DNA of 64,000 nt from Synchiropus splendidus (GCF_027744825.2 NC_071342.1:21358501-21422500); one strand, 5' to 3'. Counted from the stretch's first letter, positions 21,301 through 36,229 are shown. Numbers and translations are program-made. The notes: generated by a model from the sequence alone, not told the origin.

Positions 21301-24300
21301 GTTACCGGGACGCCCAGGGGATGTGTGCCAGGGTGGGCCTGGAGGAGCTGACCCAGGACGACCAGCCCACCTACCACCTCCGCCTGCTGGCTGAAGCTTT
21401 CGTCATCAAAGGTCACACACAAGGCTTTTGTGTCAGATGACAACGATGTGAACAACATAAACAATGAGAGTTGTTTTACACTTCTGTGGGGACCAAAGAC
21501 ATGGTTGCTGGTCATAAAGTATAGATGCACTCAGAGACACACACAGTTATACACTGATATGCAGTTTATATGCAAGATATTATAGATATATATACGAAGA
21601 TATTCCCACCCACTGAGCCTTCGTGTGACGCATAGAAGCAAGGACACATACAGATGGAAATACATGACCAGCTAGCTGAGGTACAGGTGCATAAAGTTAT
21701 GTAAACTTTGAGACACAGATGTGTAGATATTGACTGGGAGACAAGGTACATATAGCAGCAGAGCTGTTTCTGTCATGGTGGCTCAGGGGAACAGACCCAA
21801 AAGCTAAAAATCACTACTGGTGTACAGATGACTCAAAATAACAAGAGTAGATAAAGCAAGAGGTTTAATACAAGTACACAAAAATCAAACACGAACAGGA
21901 ACGAAGAAACAAGGAGGTCGACACCAAAACACAGAGCAAAGAAGACAATACGCCAGGATGGGGGAAAAACCTGACACAGAAAATAGGCAAATAAAACAAA
22001 AAAAAACTCACACCTAAATAACAGGGACAACAAAAATGCACTCAGATAAACTCACAATAAATAACAAATAACAAAAAGTGCTCGGTAGTTGAATTAACAT
22101 ATGCACACGCACCCGAGGAAGAAAACTAAGCAAGAAAAACAAAAGTTGAGTTGCAGAAACACTCACACAAAGCACATGGCATATAGCGAAGGGCAAAAAA
22201 CTAAAAGAAACAATGAAGGCAGTGGATAATAAACACGCACACATAATCCAAAACTATCAATCACAAGGGAACAAATACATGAGTAGAAGCTCTTTACCGG
22301 AGGACACAAAGTAACCATCTGGCAGCACGGTCTGGCACCAAGGTGTTGATATCTACATGGCTTGATGTGTGTTGCTGTGAAGCTGGAGGAGGTGTGACAA
22401 GGGAGGACAGGAAACAGAATGACATACAACTGGGAAATGTCAAAATAAAAGGCAGAATACACAAAAAATGACAGTTTCTGGATGAGTCTTCCCTACTATG
22501 ATGGAAAACATTCAGAGGTGAATGTGTGCTGCGATATAAAAACACAGAGACAAAGAGGAAACGCAAAGGGAGAAGTGGAGAGACAGATTTATACTGACTC
22601 AAATATGGACATGGAGATGGAGACACATCGACATGACACTGTGCAGAGGTGACGCAGTCACACATGAGCAGTTTAACAAGGATCACATGCAAAAATATGT
22701 TGTAGAAAAGCTGAGGTTTGTGACATATCTCACCATTTTGCAAAATGCAGTTTCTGATTTAGTATAAATCTATTTGTCTGCACCCACCCAGTGTCATTTC
22801 CTGGTCCAGTCAGGATCCAAAACGCTGTGCGGAGGGGTTTCCCAGAACCCAAACCATATATGGTGCTGCAGCGCTAATGATGGACATGAAGATACAATCG
22901 CATCACCTTGAGTCTGGTTGTCCTCTTCTGAATCAGGCTTCCATTTAACAGCATTTGTGGAGAATTCAGAGACAGAAGAGGCCTTTGTTTCCACCAGCAA
23001 GGCGATGTGATCCACCATCCTCAGCACAACAGGAATATAAACCTTGTGTTTTTGTCCTGGGGAGAACTATTTACACTGGTGTAGATTGAAGGTCATCAAG
23101 CGGTTGTCCTCTAGAGATTAGATGATATCATTATCATCATTATCATGTCATTAAACCAACAGCGGAGATGAGCTCATCGCAACTGATTCTGTTAGCGGTG
23201 TGGTCTCGTCTGAAACTGTATTTCTAGAAGGAGGTTGTGTTTTCGTGTCGAAGGTTAGCGGAGGAAATAGAGCACATCCCATGAGAAAGTCTCTCTCTGC
23301 CTTTAACAGAGTCTGGACAGAGTTCAACGCACAAACAAGGATGAATAATAAAACATGCTTTTAAAAGAACAGATGATGCACTTTGAGAGAGCAGTTAAAA
23401 ACATTGAAAATGTAATGGTTAAGCTGTAAAGAGAAATAATATTTGGGATGAAAAATTATTTTATATTATTACAAAATTTGAAAAAGAGGTTCAGCAAATG
23501 CTTGGGAAAATGTTAATTTTCCAACATTGAAAATAGCCTTTGAAATAGAATGACAAACTAACCACAAAACATATAAAACTATAACATACCATCTTCAAAT
23601 AAACCTATTTTAAAGCCAATTTCTGGGGTTTTCAGGATTTTTCATAGAAAACTTTACACAACCATATAAACTATTTAATATAGCAAAAGAAAAAAAAACT
23701 TTTTGTATGCGTTTGAATTGCAATACGTTTTTCGGCCACATGGGTTCGCCGTTTGAATTAATGTCATCTGGGCGCCGTATTCAAAATGCTATGAAGAAGA
23801 AAGACATCACCCTGAGCGTAGATACTGCTGCTGCTTGCGCTTTTAAAAGTGAATTGTTGGTGAATATTTAATGTATTTGTCACTATTTTTCAGCAAATAA
23901 CACAAATTAACTGCTGAGGAACTAGTATGTGGATTTATTATTGACGTTATTATTGATATTTTCCTCCATAAAGCTAGCATTGAAAACTTGTTCCAGGTCA
24001 GAAAGTGAGTATTAGATATTGTTTTTTAATGATATATGTCCTGTTTATCTTTGATTAAATATTAATGTGCTGTAGCCCTTTCATTGACTGCCCTTTCCAC
24101 GACCACCTCTGTTATTTTCCAGGAACCAAACACAGTTGGGAGCACTTAAAGTGCACTTTATTTCTTCAGGGGAGATGTGGAAGGCCTTTGTAAACATCAG
24201 ATTTATGACCCAGCTGTGTGTGTTTCAGGGCTGTCTCTTGACCACCAAACTGTGTCTGCTGTGTCCCGGATCCGACTGTCTGAGCGAGAGGAGGAGAGTC

Positions 24301-27300
24301 TGTCCTGTTACCTCCGAGCCTGTGACGCTGCTCTCTCCTACCTGCAGGAGCTGGATCGGGTGAGGGAGTTCACAGTGAGATGTCTGTCTTGTCCGGGTTC
24401 ATCCTGAACCCAGAGGATGTTTCACCTACTCAGGAAAGAAATAGCTTTTTCTCCAGCGGTGAGAGGTAAAACAAACTTGCCAAGGCCAACCAATATGGCA
24501 GCCGCTTCTCAGTGACATCACAAAGCAGAAAGACAACTACCTTTTTAATTGTATCATTTAAAAACAGTCAAATACAGTTGTGTTTAAACAACATGTTACT
24601 TTAAACAAGTGCAATTAAGGACTTCCAGAACTAACAGTAGTCATAACAGACTCATTGTTTTTGTTAGACTGCTGCCATCAGCCAACTACAGTCCTTTATT
24701 GTTGGATCACAGCAGCTTACGTTAAGTATTATAGCGTGTATTTGTAAGTGTGGAATTATTTTACTGTGCATTAAACTTTAATTGTTAATTGTTTAATTGT
24801 TGTTAAACATTGTTGTTACATTTGGAACTGAAGCTGCAACTGTGAGCAGGAGCAGTTACCCCTGGACATTAGTATTTCTGATTCTACTTATCTGATGGAA
24901 ACTATGAATTTAGACTTTGAAAACTATAGTTAGTTATAAAACATCATATATCGTCGGCACTGATTCTCGTAAAATCAAATCATGCAGTTGAATGTAGGGA
25001 TGTTAATTGATACATCGATCCACTACTCTACTAGATGTAAATGTGCCAGACCCATTGTCAACCCTCTCTAACACCCTATGCTGGAGTTGTCTTTATTATT
25101 TATGCTGTATTACATCTTTATTGTTACTACTTTTTTCCACCACTGTGTAATGATAAATAAATGTATTAATTTTAAAAGAAAGATATTTTGATATTTAGGC
25201 CCCATAAGCGCCGTGGTACCAAGTATCTGCACCATAAAACGTGAAAGGTACCCCATCCCTAGTGACAGGAGGTGTAGGAGACGCTATTGGAAGAGATGTG
25301 TGTGTGTGTGAATGAGTCGAAGGAGAAAGAGTGAAGATGAGGGTGTCGGGTGTTTGGGATCAGTCATGTAGGTTGAGATGAAAAAGGAAAAGTAATGCAG
25401 GAGCAAGAAGGAAAGGGAAGCCTTGAAAGACAATGGTGGTTAGTGACATGACACCAAGGTTGTCATTGGGAGTAGCTAGGACAAGGTTAGAAAAATGTTG
25501 GAGATGGTTTAGACACATAAAACAGGGAGGCAGTATTGGACCAAGAGAACCAATGGGGTCCGTAATGAATGAGGACATAAAGAGCAGAGGGGTGACAAGA
25601 ACATGGAGGAAGGAGGAAATGACAGTTATTATAATTTAATAATTGATAACTGTATCAGTGAATAATTGTGCTTCCAGACTTCAACAACGCCGCACAACAA
25701 AAATGTGAAAAACAGTCTGACTCCTCCTCTGGACATTGAACTGGGATATTTCCTGCAGGCGGCGCTACAGAGCGCCTACCTGTGTCTGCTGCAGCGTGGG
25801 TGAGTCCTGAGAACACACACACGCATCTTAAACTAAATTACCAGGTAGACTTTAGTAAGAATTAGCCAGTGAGCTTGTGAAAAAATAACATCAGGATTAG
25901 ATCGCCTTTCAGTCTTCAAGCTCAGACTTCCTTATAGGGTCACTGCAATGTGATAGTGATCGTCTGACGGAAGTTAACAGGATCTCCTCACTTAGTCTGT
26001 CGAGTGAAGAGTTATTCTTGAGGAGCCTGAAATAGAATCTATTTCACCTGAGGAACCTATTTAACGCTATCAGTACATGGACTATGATTCATAATTTGTT
26101 TGACTGCATTGTTGCTTTACATCACCTGAGAAAGCGACATTATTTGACCTACAGTAAAACAGTAAAGTTGACTGTCCCACGCTCTTTTTAGGAGCCATTG
26201 TCGTGCGCCAGTAGGATATTTGACCAGCAGATGTCGCTGTTGTCTCACTGCTGAATTTACTTGAACACCGTTCCTCGCTCTACTACAGTGTACGGTGCTG
26301 TATAAACTTAATTTAAAGCAACACGGGTTTAGTTTCTGTGGTTTTCTCTGACATCAACCGCCCCACTGCCTCTCTAAACCTTTGTGTTTGTCTTAGTCAT
26401 CTTGCACAGGGCGCTCACCAGCTGCGTAGGGTGCTGAGGGTGGTGGAGTCACAAGGGTCCCGGAGCTTCAGAAAAGTGAGCTGCAAAACACACATCAAAG
26501 TTGAAGTTTTTTATAAGCATCGATCGTTGCTGAAGTCAGTTCACACATGAACATTTTTTTTTAACATCCTATGTGTCGCCTTTTAGTCAGCTGCAAGGAA
26601 GCTGGCACAGGTGCTGCTGAGCTCGGTGAGTGAGGACAGTTATTGGCCCCCGCTGGGACCTCCACCCTCAGCCTGGCTCCACAGAGAAGGAGCGGCCGCT
26701 TCCAAGGACGCCATCTACCCGACTGTTAAACCACCGCTGCGCTACACCACTGACAGGTGTGTCTCACTGTGACTGGCATACAAGACAAAACTTATGTTCG
26801 ATCTGCTTGAACTGCAACATCCAGGCATTGGTATACATCCTGACTGATTCACCGGACATTGGAGCCTATGGATCAGATAGGTCTTCAAAAAAGTCTGATG
26901 GATTCGATTGGCCGATACCGATAACCATCCATACCTGTAATAGCATAAAGCCCAAGTGTGCGAGAGATGGCAGATAAAAGTTAGCTTTTACATGCACAAT
27001 GTTTATTTTTGTGAGGGCCCACATCACCAGCACTGATTCAGGATCAGTTTGGACCCGTCGCTGCTACAAACGTCACTAGCCGGCCATAACATGTTGCTCA
27101 TTCAACCACCATCAGAGCCCAAACCAGCACCATCCGGCTGTTTAAACTCTTCCTGTGAGCCGGGAACCTGGGCCGTTCGCTCCGGCGCTGTGAGCCGGAC
27201 TGAGTCAGCGCCACATGACTAATCCAGCCCACACCATCATCTGCAACGATCTAAATCCACGTCTGAGATTAGAAGGAGAGGAGGAACAGGAGAACCCACC

Positions 27301-27727
27301 AGAGCTGCTCTTCTGTAGCTTTGTTCCTGCTGTTGTCATCGCTCGCCTTTGTGGGCCATTGTAGTGTGTGTGTGCGTGCATGTTGGATATGACAGACCCA
27401 AAATATGAGTTGCATAACTTCAGAGAGCATTTGGTGTTGGGTGTGATTTTTCTGGGAGAGATGCTCAGTGCATGTCAGTTGACGGACTCTGGTGTGTGCT
27501 TGAGAGATAATGGTTGAGTGATGGCGAGTGTGTCGCCTTGCGTTTTAGTTAGTCAATGTGTTTGTGCGCATACATTTGCATCAGAGTAGATGTGTGCGTC
27601 TCCTGGTGTGCACGAGCGTGTGTTTGTTCAAGTCTGTGTGAGAGGGACCATGTGACCTTCTGAGAACTGTGTGTAAAGAAATAATTTGGACACAAGTTTT
27701 GTGTGTCTAAGCACTCACAGAAGAACC

Positions 27728-27801
<74 letters not shown>

Positions 27802-28493
27802 TATGGGCATGTTTTGCCATACTTGTGAGTACCAAGTGTTGACAGGCCACCGTCTCGTGAGGACATTTGGTCTGTCCTCACAAGGTTTAGAGGGTTAAAA
27901 TGTCAGTACAGTATAATTGGGTGCAGGCTTGGGTCAGAGTCCTGGTTAAGGTTAGATGGTTAAGTTAAGGGTGAGAGGCTGAGGAAAGGGTTATGGCAGT
28001 CCTCACAAAAACAGACAAACAAATGTGTGTGTGCATGCGTATAGTATGTGTGTGAATGTGTGACACCTGAGCTGTGTGCTGATACTCCTTGAGTGGTGTG
28101 TATTATGTTACAGCCCCAGGTGATGCGGGAACCGGACACTACTCGCAGTTCTATAGTGATGTGTGTATTTGTGTGTGTGCGGATTTAAAACTGCTTTCTT
28201 CTGTTTCCTGCAGTTGCTTCTGTCCTCAGGATGTAGTGGAAGAGGCCGTGTTGCTGCTGCTGATAACAGAATCTATGGTGAGACACGCGCACTCACACAC
28301 ACACAGACACACAACGGGCACGTATCATGACTGGTGTTGTGCACGTTAGGCCAGTGGGGATGCAGTCATCAGTCGCATGCCTGACCAGGCCGACGCTCGG
28401 AATGCCAGTCTGCAGGATGCCACCTCCGTCTACGACCTGCTGACCATCGGCATGGCCAGGAGGGGGCAGTACGCCATGCTTTCTGAGGTCTGC

Positions 28494-28524
<31 letters not shown>

Positions 28525-29809
28525 CTGGAGTTGGAGCTTTGCCTTTGCCAAACTTTTTAATAAATGTCCGACTCACTTTGAGCAAAGAAGATTAAACGTC
28601 TCTTTTTAATCTGCCTGCTGTTTGTCTCCCAGAATCACAAACCCGCTCCGCTCTCACACTCGCACAGCTCACTTGCCCTTGTGGTGTCACCGCTGCCCAG
28701 GTGTGGGGCGGCAGGGGGGTGGGCCAAGGTGGAGTTAGGTCCACCTGTCTGATGGAGGCATAAATCAGCCTGAGTTGTGCAGCTAATATTCAGACTGAAT
28801 ATCAGCTGAGTGCCCTGATAACTGGTGATGCAGGTGTATGTCATCTGTCAGACCAGACATCCAAAAATACCGCGGGGAGACACTTTTGATTGACACATAT
28901 TTCATGAGCACTTTAGCCTTGTCAGAGTTGTCTCATGAGAACTGTCAGAGTTGACTTCACCTGGCTCCTCTTGGAGGAAGATAGGCTCTACTCTGAGTCT
29001 CTCCTGGATGACTGAGCATCTCTATTAAAGAGACACCCTCCACGGAAAACTCATTTTGTAATCTTGTACTCTCAGGTGAGAGTAGAAGTCCACTGGTCAC
29101 AGTGTTGTGGTTTGGCTCAGCTCTATTTACAGACTGATACAGAGTCGCTTGTTGGTCTCGTAATGTTTGACAGCAAAGTGAGTGCGTTGGTCCAGTCACA
29201 CTGATCCTTGTGAAGTTGAAGTTCATCCACACATTGCTGGGTCAACTCACATCCGCTCACACGTCTGCTCGTCCTGACACACCTGCCTACACAACTCAGC
29301 GGTTCTTCACACAGATGAGAGCAACATTTAAAGTCCCTCCGCCGCATGTGAGATGAAACACTTAGTTTCACTTGAAAACTGGCGGTGTGTCTTTATCTCC
29401 GTGTAGCAGACTTAGCCTGTGTAACAAGGTTAAATTGGGATTTGAAAAGACGAGGCGGCATTAGAGGGGTTAACTAGGGTGAGTGGCCTTGCGCAACCGC
29501 TAGGTGTCACATGACTTACGCTATCAGACTTAAGAAATCCTGTCGACGAGCTGTTGGAATCTTGATTACTCCATCTTGTCTGCTAATTAGCTTTGGAAGG
29601 AGGAAACATTCAGCTTTAGCTGAGCTCTCGAGCGTGGACAGCAGAAGAAGGAATTGAAGCACAGAGAAAGAAGGAAATGAAATACACATTTGAATTAATA
29701 GACATGTTTTAAAACTGTGGGTTATGAGCACCATTGAACGATGCCATCCAGCCAAAATAAAAAAAATAAAAAAAAATATATATATATATATATATTTTTT
29801 TTTTTTTAA

Positions 29810-29899
<90 letters not shown>

Positions 29900-32800
29900 T
29901 TTTATTTGGGGGGGGGGGGGGGAATATTTTCATAAATGCAGTGCTCTCTGTCTCGGAGTTCTGCTATGAGTGGTCAGTATGTAAATATTTCACAGACATG
30001 CCAAGTCTTAAGAGATTCACCAGTTGCTGCATTCTGCAAGGCTTTTCTATTTTTTTCTTCCTTGAAGAGGACACAGAAGGTCTCAATCCATGTGATCGGC
30101 AGTGATCGGCACTCTGGCTGATCGGCAGCTAAGATCCTGATCGGAGCATCCCTTGTTTATAGTCAATTCTTTCAAAACTCAAATATTTATTTTACTTTTT
30201 CCATCCTTTGCAATTGTTATTATCATATTGTATATTATAATATTGATCAAAATTTATTTCTAATAAAACTGAAGATAAGTTACTTGAATCCCATTTTGGA
30301 AATGTTATATTTTATGACATCAATATTGCAAATATTAAATAATTAATAATAAATAATTAAAAAGGGTTCGATCTGTTGATGATCCGGGGATTCAAGAAGA
30401 ACAAAGCGGGTTCCGTCCTGGCTGTGGAACGACAGACCAACTCATTACTCTCTCAGTGGTTCTTGAAGGTGCCTGGGAGTATGACCTGCCAGTCCACATG
30501 AGCTTTATAGACCTGCTGAAAGAGGATCAATTGAAAGTCTAACCAATCACAGGTGCGATTTGCTCACTGGCTGAAAACACATTCAAGTTAAAAACTCATT
30601 AGAGTCAATTTATGATGGGAACTCGATAGTTGTGTTCTGCTTTTAGCGCTGGCTGCAGAGTTTAAGACAGTTTGTCGACTGAAATTAAGCCTCGGAGCCA
30701 CATTCAGTGTCACAAATCACCTTGTGTGTGGCCTTTAAAAGCTAAAACCATTAAGTGTTTTATTCCTGACTATAAATAAAGAGCTGGTTGTTTCTCCCGG
30801 TGCCTTCACTGCGGCGGTCCACACTGTGCTCTCCTTAATCAAACCATTACAAACCTTTTATGACATGTGTTTGGGTTGTGGAGACTCGCACTCAGCCAAT
30901 AAGACGAGCTCTTTGAAAACCATTTTATCTCCCTGATCTTTGGCTTCCTCTTGCTCTGCAGTGTTTGGAGCGAGCCATGAAGTTTTCATTCAACGAGTTC
31001 CACCTGTGGCATCAGCTGGGACTGTCACTCATGGCCGCGGGGAAGGTGAGCTCATCGCTCCTTATTTACCACACACACCGCGCACATCCATCTTCTGCCA
31101 TACCTCTGTCTTGTCAACCACTGCGCTCCTTCTTCACCCTCTTGTCGAGCCGTGTAACAAATAGTGTTCACAGATAAGCACTGGACTTCCTGATGTGAGC
31201 CATTCATCACAGAAACAGGCGCTCAACACTTTTAAATGTATCGTCAGACCAAAGCAGCCGCCGCCAGAGTCGTCGGTCTTTGTTGACTGCTGATGCGGCA
31301 CTAATAAATAACCATCAATGAACGCACAAACGTTGTGCAGCGGCCACGGAAGCCCGGCCCCCGCCACGCCGGCTCGCTCTCGCATGTGTGTGACTCCAAA
31401 ATTGATCCGGGTGACAGTATAAAGTGACACTGCAGATCAATGGAGAGCTCTAGAAATAGGCTGCTCCCTAGAAGGAGAAGGCGGCGCCTCAGCGTCGTCA
31501 GATCCCCGTCTATTTAAATCAGCGTGTGTGTGCTCCATTAATGATTGACACACATGTATTAAGTGACGGCTAAATGGGTCTATTAGGACTCTGCAGGAGA
31601 GGCTCGTGGTGCGCTTGATACACTTGCTCACGGGCGACCCGTGTCTCCTGACTCTGCATGATAACCGTGTGGACATGAATCACTAATTTGTCATTGACAT
31701 TTGTGTGTGTTTGTGCTCCAGGGTGTCGCTGCCGTGTCTGTATTCAAAGAATGTGCCAGGATGAGACCAGACGACCCTTCGCTGCCACTTTTGGCTGCTA
31801 AAATCTGCATCGGCCAACTGCACTGGGTGAACACACACTGACGCTCTGACACAGCTCACACCAGACCAGTCTCGAGCAGAACTCAATTTCCCAGACACAC
31901 TTGTTGCCCGGTCGACTGTGTAGGTGCGCATGGCTGCTTTTGCTTCAAGCCCTTCTTGTCCAAAGCCTGGCTCAGGGGCCATTTCCGGCCATGAATAACA
32001 TTTCTGCAGGCCTCTTTTGTACAATCACTTATTTGTGGCTTGGAAAACTATTAGACCAAGATCCTGTCCGCCAAATGAAGCACCACAATATTGCTACAAA
32101 CACAACACAAAAGCTAAATCCTAGATATTGAGATGCTTTTCCAAAGCACTTTATCCCTTGCGATATAAACATTGTTTCGCTAGCTTTGTTTACATTAGGT
32201 TTAAGGACACAGTTGCTGTGGCACTAATGTTTGACACTCGGTCACTCGGGCAGCTAGAAGCTTTTGTTATCATGGCAGCGGAGGGTAGCAAGACAGGGAG
32301 GGGGAGTGGATGACAGTAGTGAGAAAGAGAGAGGGGTCAGATTAGAGAAGAGGAGCTAACAAGGGCGGGTGGAGAGAGCACATCTGTCGGGGGCTCTAGA
32401 TCATGGCAGGCTGGACGCACTAAGGAGCTTACAGCTTTAATCACAATGGGACACTATGGCGACAGCGCAGTGGAGCATTACATAAATGGGCCAACATCAG
32501 CTGGACGGTCTGGACGTTTACCCAGCCAGCAACAGTGTTTGTACAGTGCCTTTGTCTGTGTCGAGGCCCACCGACGAGACCGACCACGGCCGTGACGTCA
32601 GCGCCGACTGCACCGTCAGCCAAACTGGACAACAAAGCCGCTTTCTCGAATTCCTGAAGCACAGGTTTTGCTGACGTCAGAAGGTTTTGGAACTGACGTT
32701 CATTTTCATGTGCTGTTCAGTTTGTCGGCACCCTAGAAAACATCTGGCTCTAAAACAGTTTTAAGCAAATCAACAGCTCAGTCCAGATCAATGCGCTTGC

Positions 32801-35800
32801 TGCGTCTCTGATCCATATTTTGTCCCGAGTCTCACCTCTGACCGTGAACTCTGGGTCGTGACCAAAACCCCGACAGATAGAAACAACATACGTGCTCTTT
32901 TAGTGCAGGTTTTTAAGTATTTAAAATAGGTTGAGGGAGTCTTCAACCATCGTTGGCACAGTTCACTGTTCCAACTGAAAAGTGAGGACTCTGAAGTCCA
33001 GGCTGCCGAAGTGGTCTCCCTAGTGCCGCATCTTCTTCTTTCCAGTGATTCAACAGTTACAAGTTTCCTCCTGATCTTTTCTTCGTTGGGTTGACTTTCG
33101 TGTAATCTAAGAAAGGTCCTGCTGGTGCACCACCAGGCACTCACAGGTATTGTGCCCCCTCCTCCCGCCCCATACAGAGGGACACACTCTTTCTCAGAGC
33201 AGCTCGGCACAGAGACACACCACCTGCAGTCTGTTGCTGCGTTGTCTGTGTCCTTGAGCAAACTCCTCGCTGTCCTTCACACTTGATAAACAGTCTTCCC
33301 TCACTTCAGATAACATCGTCACGGAGAAACAGAGAGTCCGTGTACAGAATGCAAATATGGAACAGTCTTTTGGAGTCTTATCAGCCGTGTTTGCGTTGTT
33401 AGTTGCAGGAGGCCGAGAGTCTGTCTCAGAGTGTCGTGTCCATGGGAGAGGAAGCTGGCGAGTTCCTGCCCAGGGCCTTCCTGGCTCTGGGACTGAGCTA
33501 CAGCTTGCAGTCTTCTGATGGTAAAGACAAGAAAATGAATGAAGTTTCTTCCCATATTTCAAACACATGGTCCATAGATGAGTCTAAATGTGTATTTGTA
33601 TGTTGTTGTTGTCTGTCTATGCATGTCCCGTCATGGACAGGTGACTTGTCCGGACTCTCCCCTGGCTCTCGCCATAAGTAGCTGAGGGAGACTCCCACCC
33701 CTCCTGCCCCCTCTTAGGGAACAGATTATGAACGTGTTTTAGATATTGGATAATCTTAAAGTGCAAAAAACATTCATATATTATGTATAATATTGACTTT
33801 CTGCTGAAGTGATATTTAATAGAGCATGTCGTAACATCAGCGGATTTCTATTTTCATTTAGAGCATTATTTTTTCAGCGACTCTTCTCTGAGGTTATGGG
33901 AAGATTTAACAAGATATTACTTCTCTCTCTTCAGCTCCTTTGAGGGCACAACGTGACGAGTTCAACAAGAAAGCTCTGAGAGCGCTGAGCAAGTACGCCC
34001 TCTGCTTCTGTTCATTTTTAGAAATCATTTATTGACCGCTGCATGTACTCGTTTCTGTAAATATTTAGACATGACAGTGATGGCTTTACTGTGACGCACG
34101 CCTGCATGTCTGGGTCTTAGAGAAGCGCTGCCTCTTACCTTGATCTAATGTTTGTTTTATATACTGTAGCGGTCCAAATTGTATTATCTGAACTATCATT
34201 TATGATTGTTAGATATTTTTTCTACAGTACCTGGGGTTTTTTTTTTTTCAAATTAGTTGTTTAGATTTTTTTTTTCCAATGTCAAATTTTAATACATGTA
34301 TTTGCATTAATTTATTTTTAAAGACTATTTTTATTTATTTATTTTTAAAGACTATTTTAAGACTTTATTAAGACTTATTAAGACTATTTTAAGACTTTAA
34401 AGACTATTTTTAAACGTTTTGTTTTGGTCACTTTTGACATTTTGGGCAACACTTTATGTTAAGGTCTCTTCTATTACGCATTATTAGTTCATTCATAAGA
34501 CTTCACAATGAATTTATAAGGCTTAGTAGAAGGTTGTTAATGTTAATAATCACGCATGGCCACTTCTAACAATGTTTCTTAAGTTTTAAAAGGGTTTGGG
34601 GTTCTTGAGTCTTATAGCTTAATTAAGTTAGGTCCACGACTCCTAACCTCGGCCTAACTTCCATACATTATTATGAAAATTCATAACATCTTTTATGAAG
34701 GTATTTAAAGGCATTATGATGTGTTAGGAATGTATTAACAATTACAGTGTTTTTTAAATTCATTTTTTTATTTATATTTCCTACTTTTTCCACTTTGTTT
34801 TCCATTATTTTTCTTTTATTTATCGACTAGGAAAGTATTTTGACCTTGTGAACAGCAATTTGTTAACTACAGTTTGCATTTCCTTTGATATGCCAATGTT
34901 ATCTCAACTGCCAGCTGTTGTTACACTAAACGGCTGTGTTATCCTGTTGAGTTGTCTCAACAACTTCTGTCATCATGAAATATAAATTGACATCCCTAAA
35001 ATGTAGTAAAATAATTGAGTATGAACCATGTTCAAATCATTTTTCTTGCCTCTGCCTTGACAGAGCTCACTCCTTAGATCCCATGGACGCTCAGATAGGG
35101 ATGTACCTGGCCCTCCAACTGGCACTAGTTCGACAGGTACATGAAGTAAATCGCTGTAATGGCATAGCAAAGTGGACTCCAAATATTACTCCTTGAATCC
35201 TCTTCCAGGTTTCAGCTGCCATGGATCCCCTGCAGGAGGCATTGTCTCTCCATGCCGAGGACTTGCACTCGCTGCACCTGCTGACCCTTCTCCTCAGCGC
35301 CCAGAAACACCACCGCCAAGCCCTGGACACCCTCGGACTGGCCCTTAGCCAGCACCCTGACAACTTCAAGTAAAAACCCACTGTAGCTTCCCACTCACAC
35401 ATGCCACACAGTCGTAGGTGGGTTGAGGACGGCGCTTCCTCTCGGGGGTACCTTTCAGTGCAGTCTTTTGAATGTGTGTGTGTAATTCACCCCTGCGAGA
35501 GGTGCAGCACTAACACCAGTCATCTCTGGAGGGATTGGGTGTCTCAGTTCCACTGCACTGGAGACCCAGCGCACACTCACACAAACTCGACACCTTATTT
35601 AGTCGTGGCTGAGTGAAGGCCTGCATTGCGGTACCTTTGCCCCTCGCACAGTCTTTCATCCAAATCCCCTGTGTTCCCTTCTGGATCTTCAACCATCGGC
35701 CTGCAGTTGCATTTCCATTTTTTAGCATAGTTGTAAACATTAGAATACATACTATAATGCTTCACAGCTGAAAGACGTTTAATGAAAGTTTTGCATACTG

Positions 35801-36184
35801 TTATTGTTGTGTGTTTTCTGGTCATGTATTAATTATTTTGACACTTTGTGAGAACTGTGATCCCCTTGTCTTAGCTGTGGTTAGAGAAAAGACTTCCTAA
35901 CATTTCAACGTTTTCTATCTCTTTGATCTTTTTACTCTCATTACAACCGACATTTTGGAGTGGTGATATTTCCGTTACGCTCATAGTGGCTTACAGAAAC
36001 TTTGTTGGATCTCTGCATTTCGCCTTATCCAGGAGAAGAGCCTGAATACATGTGGCTTGTGTGCACTTCTATAGTACAAAGAGAACTGAATGTTAACATT
36101 CACATTATGGCATCTGAGAGCTAAGACCAATGATCGTTTTGCTATTAGTTGTTAACAAATCCTGATATTATAACTGTATATATA

Positions 36185-36229
<45 letters not shown>

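Larger units (their letters stand above)
24360..25677 (+). other. ttc7a intron 4
   Basis: 1.3 kb with a small inverted-repeat element (24995-25261) and a LINE 3' remnant (about 25330-25640). Confidence 0.75.
26757..28213 (+). other. ttc7a intron 7
   Basis: 1.46 kb. Holds a 72-bp (GT)n array and a single copy of the minisatellite module (about 27800-28030). 26860-26940 resembles a piece of the CCGATACCGATAACC hAT family. Confidence 0.75.
28488..30961 (+). other. ttc7a intron 9
   Basis: 2.5 kb. Holds a (CA)n tract, the (AT)n/G15 structure at 29759-29922, a hAT end scrap (about 30085-30155) and a LINE reverse-transcriptase scrap (about 30390-30515). Confidence 0.8.

Noticed and set aside
22294..22743. 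149-codon minus-strand open frame
   Set aside because: Lies in a T-poor, A/C-rich stretch, so the minus strand lacks stop codons by composition; hydrophobic, low-complexity product with no family likeness.
29709..29969. Open frames encoding (IY)n on both strands
   Set aside because: They are translations of the (AT)n tract, not genes. The same applies to 41535-41859.
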